NCBI GenBank assembly: GCA_035509415.1
Contig: DATJLQ010000081.1
Location: 1-11,010 of the forward strand
Direction: 5' to 3'
Length of the DNA: 11,010 bases
DNA from: DATJLQ01 sp035509415
GTDB lineage: Bacteria > Pseudomonadota > Alphaproteobacteria > JACZXZ01
The position numbers were made by a program, and so were the translations under genes. Positions 5,421 through 11,010 of this stretch are shown here, in pieces. How positions within the stretch are numbered: position 1 is the first letter of the stretch; every line of letters begins with the position of its first letter. The notes beneath the pieces were generated by a model. The model was not told the origin of the DNA. It did not search any database and was given only the letters and a program-made list of their open reading frames with translations.

Positions 5421-6677
5421 CTACAAGTTCTCGCGCAGCCAGCTCCCGAGGCGGCCGAACATGCCGGCCTCCTCGCCCTCGCCCCGGCGCGCGCGCGACG
5501 GCGCGTCGGAGTAGCGCGTGACCGCGTAATGCAGGAGCCCCGCGCAGGTGGCGAAGGCCGGGCCCGCGGTCGCGTCCGCGAGGCCGCCGAGCCGCAAGGG
5601 CCGGCCCATGCGCACCTGCTTGTCGAGGATGAGGGCGGCGAGCTCGCGCACGCCCTGGAGCTGGCTCGCCCCACCTGTGAGCACGACGCGCCGGCCCGCG
5701 ACCTTGTCGAGGCCGCTCGCCTCGAGGCGCGAGCGCGCGAGCTCGAAGGTCTCCTCGAGGCGCGGCTGGATGATCCCGACCAGGATCGATTTCGGCACGT
5801 GGTTGGGGATCGCGTGCTCGTCCTCGCCCACTTGGGGCACGTCGATGACCTCGTGCTCGTCGGCCGAGGTCGCGAGCGTCGAGCCGTAGAGCGTCTTCAT
5901 GCGCTCGGCGTGCACGAGCGGCGTCGAGAGGCCGCGCGCGATGTCGCTGGTGACGTGCTGGCCGCCGATCGGGATGCACTCGGTGTAGATCACCTCGCCG
6001 TCGAGGAACACCGCGATCGAGGTGACGCCGCCGCCCATGTCGATGCAGGTGACGCCGAGGTCCATCTCGTCCTCGACGAGCGTCGAGAGGGCCGCCGCGT
6101 AGGGCGAGACGACGAGCGCCTGGAGCTCGAGATGGCCGCGCGCGACGCAGGTCTTGAGGTTGCGCACCGGGCCGGCGGAGGCGCTCACCACGTGCATATT
6201 CACGCCCAAGCGCTCGCCATACATGCCACGCGGGTCGCGGATGCCGCGGCTGCCGTCGATCGTGTAGTTGACCGGGATCGAGTGGATGATCTCGCGGTCG
6301 CTCGCCTCGTGATAGAGCATGCCCTGGCCGAGCACGCGCCGGAGGTCGCTGTCGCCCACCTCGTGGCCGGCGATCGAGACCTCGATCGCGACCGTCTGCG
6401 AGCTCGGCGCGCCGCAGGTGAGATTGACGAACGCCTCGCGGATGGTCTCGCCCGCCATTTGCTCGGCCGCGTGGACGGCACCGCGGATCGATTCCTCGGC
6501 GAGGTCCATGTCGACCACGGCACCCGCGCGCAGCCCGCGCGCCTTCTGGTGGCCGATGCCGACGACGCGGATGTTCCCCGCACTCTCGACCTGGGCGATG
6601 AAGCAGCACACCTTGGTCGTGCCGATGTCGAGGGCGGCGATGAGCCCGGTCTTCGGTTTTGGCGATCCTCTCTTCAC
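5421..6677 (-). CDS. ftsA: Cell division protein FtsA (actin-like FtsZ membrane anchor)
   Basis: FtsA is an actin-like ATPase that binds the FtsZ C-terminal peptide and tethers the ring to the inner membrane. The 418-residue product has the normal length. The phosphate-1 motif ALDIGTTK lies at 15-22, the phosphate-2 motif CIDMGGG at 211-217 and the adenosine motif VLTGGASQ at 332-339. The segment at about 90-170 should be the 1C subdomain that replaces the actin 1B domain. A polar, Arg/Glu-rich stretch (391-405) leads to the C-terminal amphipathic helix FGRLGSWLREN (407-417), the membrane-targeting sequence. The start is GTG 6677, preceded by AGGGGAG and GGAG; a GTG four bases further upstream is in another frame and stops at once. 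It begins 45 bases after the ftsQ stop and ends 109 bases before ftsZ. Confidence 0.97.
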   Translation of the reverse strand: MKRGSPKPKTGLIAALDIGTTKVCCFIAQVESAGNIRVVGIGHQKARGLRAGAVVDMDLAEESIRGAVHAAEQMAGETIREAFVNLTCGAPSSQTVAIEVSIAGHEVGDSDLRRVLGQGMLYHEASDREIIHSIPVNYTIDGSRGIRDPRGMYGERLGVNMHVVSASAGPVRNLKTCVARGHLELQALVVSPYAAALSTLVEDEMDLGVTCIDMGGGVTSIAVFLDGEVIYTECIPIGGQHVTSDIARGLSTPLVHAERMKTLYGSTLATSADEHEVIDVPQVGEDEHAIPNHVPKSILVGIIQPRLEETFELARSRLEASGLDKVAGRRVVLTGGASQLQGVRELAALILDKQVRMGRPLRLGGLADATAGPAFATCAGLLHYAVTRYSDAPSRARRGEGEEAGMFGRLGSWLRENL

Positions 6678-6722
6678 GTCACTCCGCTCCCCTTCCGATG
6701 GTTGAGCCCATGGCCCGCGCCC

Positions 6723-7568
6723 TCACGTGCTCTTGCCCGGCTTCGACGCCGCCGTCGCAGCACCCGGCGCCAGGCGCACGATGAGCCGGTCGGGGAGCCG
6801 CATGTCGATCATCACGATGTCGCGCTCGAGCAATCGATCCTTCGCCTCGTATTCGACCAGCCGCGCGAGCGCCGCCTCGGGGGCGGTCTCGGGGAGGCGC
6901 ACGTCGATGCCGTCCTGGAAGTGGAGGTTCCAGCGCCGGTTCGAGACCCACACCGCCGCGTCGACGCGGCGCGCGAGGCTCGGCACCTCGGCGAGCATGG
7001 CGAGGAGCGCGGGGGCGGCCTTGTTCGCCCCCGGCCCGACCACCATCGGAAGCTTCGCGTAGCGGCGCACGTCGGCGCCCGGAATCGCGGTGCCGCTTGT
7101 GTCGATGAGGACGATCTTGCCGCCCGACTGCCAGAGGGCGAGCGGGACGCGCTCGTCGATATGCACGAACAGAAGATGGGGCCAGCGCCGCTCGATCGAC
7201 GCGGTGCGCACCCAGGGCAGGGCCTCGAGGCGCGCGCAGGCGGCGTCGAGATCGACGCCGAGGAGTGGCGTGCCGCGCTTCACGCCAAGGGCTGCGAGGA
7301 GCGCAGGCTCCGGCGTCTCGTAGCGGCCCTCGACGGTCACGTCCTCGACCTTGAGGCCGAGCCGCGCCGAGGCGTCGAGGGTCGCGGTGACGCTGGTGCG
7401 ATAGGCATCGAGGACGGCGCCGCTCTTCCAGAGCCAGGCCCCGCCGCCGATCAGCGCCAGGAGGGCTATGAGCGCAGCCCCGCGGCCGGCATAACGGAGT
7501 GCCCGCGGATGGAGCCGGCGCCAACGCGGCTTCGCTGTGGGGAGCGGGGCGGCCACGGCGCGTCTCAT
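6723..7568 (-). CDS. ftsQ: Cell division protein FtsQ
   Basis: FtsQ is a bitopic inner-membrane protein that links the cytoplasmic ring to septal peptidoglycan synthesis, through FtsB and FtsL in the periplasm. The 281-residue product has a basic cytoplasmic tail (1-28, with RWRR), one membrane segment at about 29-47 and a POTRA domain at about 72-140. The POTRA domain runs from LKVEDVTVEG to HIDERVPLALW and contains ALPWVRTASIERRWP, typical of the family. The beta domain follows to about 268, then a short Ala/Ser/Lys tail. The ATG at 7568 overlaps the murB stop in an ATGA, and GGGAGG lies 6 bases upstream within murB, so translation is probably coupled. In many relatives ddl sits between murB and ftsQ; here it does not. 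Confidence 0.95.
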   Translation of the reverse strand: MRRAVAAPLPTAKPRWRRLHPRALRYAGRGAALIALLALIGGGAWLWKSGAVLDAYRTSVTATLDASARLGLKVEDVTVEGRYETPEPALLAALGVKRGTPLLGVDLDAACARLEALPWVRTASIERRWPHLLFVHIDERVPLALWQSGGKIVLIDTSGTAIPGADVRRYAKLPMVVGPGANKAAPALLAMLAEVPSLARRVDAAVWVSNRRWNLHFQDGIDVRLPETAPEAALARLVEYEAKDRLLERDIVMIDMRLPDRLIVRLAPGAATAASKPGKST

Positions 7569-8533
7569 GACGTGCCTCCCACGGCGCGCGGCCCGCGCTC
7601 GAGGGGTACGCCGATAATGCGGATTTCCCACCGCAGCTCGACGCCGCTCGAAGCATGAACGCGGCGCCGGATCTCCTCGCCGAGCTGCTCGATGTCGGCG
7701 GCGGTGGCACTCCCGGTGTTGATGAGGAAGTTGCAATGCTTCTCCGACACCATGGCGCCGCCGCGCACGAGGCCGCGGCAGCCCGCCTGGTCGATGAGCT
7801 CCCAGGCGCGCTTTCCGCCCGAAACGGCCGGATCGGGGTTGGCGAAGGTCGACCCGCCGGTGCGGCTCCGGATCGGCTGGGAGGATTCGCGCTCGACCTG
7901 AATCTGCTGCATGCGCCGCGCGATCTCGTCGCGGGCACCCGGCGTGCCGCGTAGCGTCGCCCCGAGGAAAATCCAATCCTCCGGGATCGAGGAATGGCGA
8001 TAGGCGAGGCCGAGATCGGCGGGCGGCAGCCGATAGAGCCGGCCTTGGGCGTCGATCGCCTCGGCCTCGACCAGCACGTCCTTGATCTCGCGCCCGTAGG
8101 CGCCCGCATTCATGCGCAAGGCGCCGCCCAGGGTGCCCGGAATGCCCGAAAGGAATTCGAGGCCGGCGAGCCCCGCTTCGCCCGCGCTCAGCGCCACGTT
8201 GAGGTCGAGCACGCCGGCACCCGCGCGCACCAGCACGCCCTCGACCGCGACGGTCGCGAACGCGCCGCCGAGGCGGATCACGATGCCCGGCACGCCGCCG
8301 TCGCGCACCAGAAGATTCGAGCCGACGCCGATCACGGTCACCGGCACGTCCGCGGGCTTCGCCGCGAGGAAGGCGACCAGATCGTCGCGGTCGGCGGGGC
8401 GGAACATCACCTCCGCCGGGCCGCCGACGCGGAACCAGGTGACGCGGTCGAGGGCCGCGTTCTCGCTCACGCGCCCGCGCACCGGCGGCAGGCGGTCGAT
8501 CAGGCGTTGGGGCGTGCGTTGCGCTGCCATCAT
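7565..8533 (-). CDS. murB: UDP-N-acetylenolpyruvoylglucosamine reductase MurB
   Basis: MurB is the cytoplasmic FAD enzyme that uses NADPH to reduce UDP-GlcNAc-enolpyruvate to UDP-N-acetylmuramate. The product has 322 residues. The FAD-binding part includes TWFRVGGPA (32-40), GVGSNLLVRDGG (69-80) and GIPGTLGGALRMNAGAYG (130-147). Likely catalytic residues are Arg179 in YRHS, the proton donor Ser228 in GGSTFANP and Glu303 in RWEIRIIG. The phrases SEKHCNFLIN and KRAWELIDQAG match type II enzymes, which lack the Tyr loop of the Escherichia coli form. ATG 8533 overlaps the murC stop in an ATGA, and GGAG lies 7 bases upstream; ATG 8530, one codon later, is equally possible. A longer open frame upstream (to 8635) is only overlap with murC. 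Confidence 0.97.
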   Translation of the reverse strand: MMAAQRTPQRLIDRLPPVRGRVSENAALDRVTWFRVGGPAEVMFRPADRDDLVAFLAAKPADVPVTVIGVGSNLLVRDGGVPGIVIRLGGAFATVAVEGVLVRAGAGVLDLNVALSAGEAGLAGLEFLSGIPGTLGGALRMNAGAYGREIKDVLVEAEAIDAQGRLYRLPPADLGLAYRHSSIPEDWIFLGATLRGTPGARDEIARRMQQIQVERESSQPIRSRTGGSTFANPDPAVSGGKRAWELIDQAGCRGLVRGGAMVSEKHCNFLINTGSATAADIEQLGEEIRRRVHASSGVELRWEIRIIGVPLERGPRAVGGTS

Positions 8534-9972
8534 CCGCTCGCTCCGCTGCGCTGGGGCCCGCGTCCGGCATAGATGGCGGCGAGCTCGCCCGGGAGTGAGG
8601 CCGCCCAGTAGGTGATGCTGCCCGCACCCACGCACACCACGACGTCGCCCGGCTCGGCGATCTCGGCGACGATCGAGGCGAGCTCTTTCGGGTCCGCGAG
8701 CGGGATCACGCGTCGGTGGCCGTGGGCGCGCAGCCCTTCGACGAGCGCGTCGCGGCTCACGCCCTCGATCGGCGCCTCGCCCGCGGCGTACACCTCGGCC
8801 ACGATCACGATCTCGGCCTCGTTGAAGCAGGTGCAGAATTCCTCGAACAGGTTATGGAGGCGCGTGTAGCGGTGCGGCTGCACGACCGCGATCACGCGTC
8901 CCGCGGCCGCCGTGCGCACCGCGCGCATCACGGCCGCGATCTCGACCGGGTGATGGCCGTAATCGTCGATCACGCGCACGCCGCCCGACTCGCCGGTCAC
9001 GGTGAGCCGGCGCTTGACGCCCGCGAACGACCCCAAGGCCGCGCGCACGGTCGGCTCGTCGATGCCCATCTCGTGGGCGATCGCGATCGCCGCGAGCGAG
9101 TTCTGCACGTTGTGCTGGCCGAGCATGGGGAGGGCGAGATTCTCGAGCCTGAGCTCGCGCCCGTGGAGCCGGTCGGCGACGATGGCGGTGAAGCGCGAGC
9201 CGCGCGCGCCGAGCTCGATGTCGACCGCGCGCACGTCGGCCTGGGGGCTCATGCCGTAGGTGACGATCTTGCGGTCGAGCACGCGCGGGATGAGCGCCTG
9301 CACCTCGGGATGGTCGATGCAGAGGGCGGCGAAGCCGTAGAACGGGATGTTCTCGACGAAGGAGGCGAAGGCGTCGCGCAGCCTGTCGAAGCTGCCGTAG
9401 AAGTCGAGATGCTCGGGATCGATGTTGGTGACGACGCAGATGGTGGCCGGCAGCTTGACGAAGGTGCCGTCCGACTCGTCGGCCTCGACCACCATCCAGT
9501 CGCCGCCGCCGAGGCGCGCGTTGGTGCCGTAGGCGTTGATGATGCCGCCGTTGATCACGGTCGGGTCGAGCCCGGCCGCCTCGAGCATGGCGGCCACCAT
9601 CGAGGTCGTGGTGGTCTTGCCGTGGGTCCCGCCCACCGCGATGGCCCATTTGAGGCGCATGAGCTCGGCCAGCATCTCGGCGCGGCGCACCACCGGCATG
9701 AGACGCGCGCGCGCGGCCTTGACCTCGGGATTGTCGGCCTTGATTGCGGACGAGACGACCAGCACCTCGGCGCCGCCGAGATTGGCCTCGGCATGGCCGA
9801 TCGAGACCGGGATGCCCTTGTCGCGCAGGCGCTTCACGTTGGCGCTGTCAGCCACGTCCGAGCCCTGCACCTTGTAGCCGAGATTGTGCAGGATCTCGGC
9901 GATGCCGCTCATGCCGATGCCGCCGATGCCGACAAAATGCAGGGTGCCGATGTCGATCGGAAGCGCCCTCAT
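8530..9972 (-). CDS. murC: UDP-N-acetylmuramate--L-alanine ligase MurC
   Basis: MurC is the cytoplasmic ATP-dependent ligase that adds the first amino acid, L-alanine, to UDP-MurNAc. The 480-residue product has the usual three domains. These are a UDP-substrate Rossmann domain with HFVGIGGIGMSGIA (12-25), a central ATPase domain with P-loop GGTHGKTT (114-121), EADESDGTF (163-171) and NIDPEHLDFYG (183-193), and a C-terminal domain with GQHNVQNSLAA (285-295) and DDYGHHP (336-342). The start ATG 9972 overlaps the murG stop in an ATGA and has GGGAG 8 bases upstream. The frame stays open for 97 codons further upstream inside murG, but that part is an Arg/Ala-rich artefact. It is followed by murB with the same kind of overlap. 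Confidence 0.98.
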   Translation of the reverse strand: MRALPIDIGTLHFVGIGGIGMSGIAEILHNLGYKVQGSDVADSANVKRLRDKGIPVSIGHAEANLGGAEVLVVSSAIKADNPEVKAARARLMPVVRRAEMLAELMRLKWAIAVGGTHGKTTTTSMVAAMLEAAGLDPTVINGGIINAYGTNARLGGGDWMVVEADESDGTFVKLPATICVVTNIDPEHLDFYGSFDRLRDAFASFVENIPFYGFAALCIDHPEVQALIPRVLDRKIVTYGMSPQADVRAVDIELGARGSRFTAIVADRLHGRELRLENLALPMLGQHNVQNSLAAIAIAHEMGIDEPTVRAALGSFAGVKRRLTVTGESGGVRVIDDYGHHPVEIAAVMRAVRTAAAGRVIAVVQPHRYTRLHNLFEEFCTCFNEAEIVIVAEVYAAGEAPIEGVSRDALVEGLRAHGHRRVIPLADPKELASIVAEIAEPGDVVVCVGAGSITYWAASLPGELAAIYAGRGPQRSGASG

Positions 9973-11010
9973 GCGGCATGCTCCCGCGGATGGTTCCCGT
10001 TGGCGCAGGCGAGGACGAGATCGGCGAGCCGCGACGCCGCGTCCGGCATGCCGAGGCCGCGCGCCGCTGCCGCGGCCTTCGTCAGCGTTCCGGGCGCGCC
10101 GAGCAGCGTTACGAGTCGCGATGCCAGCGTCTCGGGCGTGAAATCGCGCTCCGCCATCACCCAGGCGCCGCCGGCATCGCCGAGCGCGCAGGCGTTGAAA
10201 CTCTGGTGATCGTCGGCGGCGGCAGCGTAAGGCACGAGGATCGCGGGCCGGCCGGCAACGCACAGCTCGGCGATCGTCGACGCACCCGCGCGCGCAATGA
10301 CAAGGTGCGCGCGGCCCAGCCGCTCGGGCAGGTCGTTGAAGAACGGTGCGACCTCGGCGGCGATGCCGCTTTGCTCATGCGTTGCGCGCACGCGTTCGAG
10401 ATCCTCGGGCCGCGCCTGTTGCATCAGCGCGATCCGCGCTTTGAGCGCGATCGGCAGCCGCGCCAGCGCATCGGGAATGACGGCGCTCAGGATGCGCGCG
10501 CCCTGGCTGCCGCCGGTAACGAGTAGATTGATCATGCCGTCGGGTGCGGCATAAGGCAGGTCGCGCAGCTTGCCGATCTCAGGCCGCACGGGGTTGCCGG
10601 TGAAGGTGACGCGCGCGGCGTCGAGCGCTTTGAGCCCCTGCACTTGCGGAAACGACGTCGCGATGCGTGAAACGCGCGGCGCCAGCAGGCGGTTGGCGCG
10701 GCCCATGAGCGCGTTCTGCTCGTGCAGGACGGTGGCGATGCGGCGGCGCGCGGCCGCGAGCATCGTCGGCACCGAAGGATAGCCGCCGAAGCCGACGGCG
10801 ACCGCCGGCTGCAAGCGTCCGAGCAGCGAGCCCGCCGCAAACGTGCCGACCATCATTTCGGCGACACCCACGGCCTTGCCGACCAGTCCGACATCGAGCC
10901 GGCCGGCGGCGATGCGATGGGTGGCCACTTCGGGCAAACGATCGGCGAAAGCCTGGCCACGCTTGTCGGTGACGAGGGCCACGCGATGGCCGCGCGCGAG
11001 AAGCGCACCC
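9969..11010 (-). CDS. murG: Lipid II-forming glycosyltransferase MurG, N-terminus cut by the window edge
   Basis: MurG is a membrane-associated GT-B glycosyltransferase that moves GlcNAc from UDP-GlcNAc to lipid I, making lipid II on the inner face of the membrane. The visible 346 residues begin at GALLARGHRVALVTDKRG and run off the right edge, so the first 20-25 residues with the N-terminal glycine-rich loop are missing. Numbered from the first visible residue, the N-terminal domain has GFGGYPSVPT (73-82), HEQNALMGRANRLLAP (96-111) and TGNPVRPEI (137-145). The C-terminal UDP-GlcNAc domain has LLVTGGSQGAR (162-172), ARAGASTIAELC (239-250) and ADDHQSFNA (265-273). A GTG at 10982 is in frame but would remove conserved sequence, so the gene is truncated by the window, not broken. 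Its TGA overlaps the murC ATG. Confidence 0.97.
   Translation of the reverse strand, partial: GALLARGHRVALVTDKRGQAFADRLPEVATHRIAAGRLDVGLVGKAVGVAEMMVGTFAAGSLLGRLQPAVAVGFGGYPSVPTMLAAARRRIATVLHEQNALMGRANRLLAPRVSRIATSFPQVQGLKALDAARVTFTGNPVRPEIGKLRDLPYAAPDGMINLLVTGGSQGARILSAVIPDALARLPIALKARIALMQQARPEDLERVRATHEQSGIAAEVAPFFNDLPERLGRAHLVIARAGASTIAELCVAGRPAILVPYAAAADDHQSFNACALGDAGGAWVMAERDFTPETLASRLVTLLGAPGTLTKAAAAARGLGMPDAASRLADLVLACANGNHPREHAA

Noticed and set aside
5312..5674. A 121-residue N-terminal extension of FtsZ in the same frame.
   Set aside because: The extension overlaps the end of ftsA and the intergenic hairpins, is low-complexity Arg/Ala/Ser, and the ATG at 5311 has an ideal ribosome binding site and begins a normal FtsZ N-terminus.
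5364..7658. A 764-codon open frame on the plus strand opposite ftsA, ftsQ and part of murB.
   Set aside because: It is exactly antisense to three well-supported genes, is dominated by Arg, Ala, Asp, Glu and His as expected from GC-rich complementary codons, and shows no domain motif. Long antisense frames are common at this GC content.
9973..10263. A 97-residue N-terminal extension of MurC.
   Set aside because: It overlaps murG in another frame and lacks conserved features; the ATG at 9972 with ATGA overlap gives the normal MurC start.
9969..11010. Possible difference in base composition of murG from its neighbours, suggesting transfer.
   Set aside because: Hand counts of sample lines gave about 65-75% GC in murG and 62-78% in murC and ftsA; the ranges overlap and the gene is in its normal place with normal overlap.

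Overview
The window is a high-GC (roughly 70% or more, by eye), gene-dense stretch. All nine genes I can support lie on the minus strand and read from right to left. In transcription order they are murG (5' end cut by the window edge), murC, murB, ftsQ, ftsA, ftsZ, lpxC, bamD and recN (3' end cut by the window edge). This is the downstream half of a division and cell-wall (dcw) cluster followed by lpxC-bamD-recN, an order typical of Alphaproteobacteria. LpxC and BamD point to a Gram-negative cell with lipid A. The long Pro/Ala-rich FtsZ linker also fits Alphaproteobacteria. I cannot name a genus. I see no tRNA, rRNA, CRISPR array, insertion sequence or phage gene.

Layout. Positions 7565-11010 hold murG, murC and murB, which make lipid II precursors in the cytoplasm. 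The junctions murG/murC, murC/murB and murB/ftsQ are all 4-base ATGA overlaps, so the four genes are almost certainly co-transcribed and translationally coupled. The ddl gene that usually sits between murB and ftsQ in this lineage is absent. Positions 5421-7568 hold ftsQ and ftsA, separated by 45 bases. A 109-base gap then leads into ftsZ (3674-5311). That gap holds two GC-rich hairpins, two GTTACGG repeats and a strong ribosome binding site.

After ftsZ comes a 187-base gap that holds two inverted copies of the same GTTACGG motif, a long near-perfect hairpin and several small hairpins leading into lpxC (2548-3486). LpxC must start at a non-ATG, non-GTG codon. A further 175-base gap with an 11-base inverted repeat separates lpxC from bamD (1512-2372). 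recN starts 3 bases after the bamD stop and runs off the left edge.

How the genes work together. MurG, MurC and MurB supply the peptidoglycan precursor. FtsZ forms the division ring, FtsA ties it to the membrane, and FtsQ links the ring to periplasmic septal synthesis. LpxC makes the committed step of lipid A synthesis, and BamD helps insert outer-membrane proteins. The block therefore couples septation to growth of all envelope layers. RecN, a DNA double-strand-break repair ATPase, is a passenger commonly found here.

No novel protein system was found: the proteins are conserved housekeeping families. The points worth a second look are non-coding. They are the GTTACGG motif pairs that flank ftsZ in opposite orientation, which would make the ftsZ mRNA leader and trailer complementary over 10 bases, and the structured lpxC leader with its unusual start.
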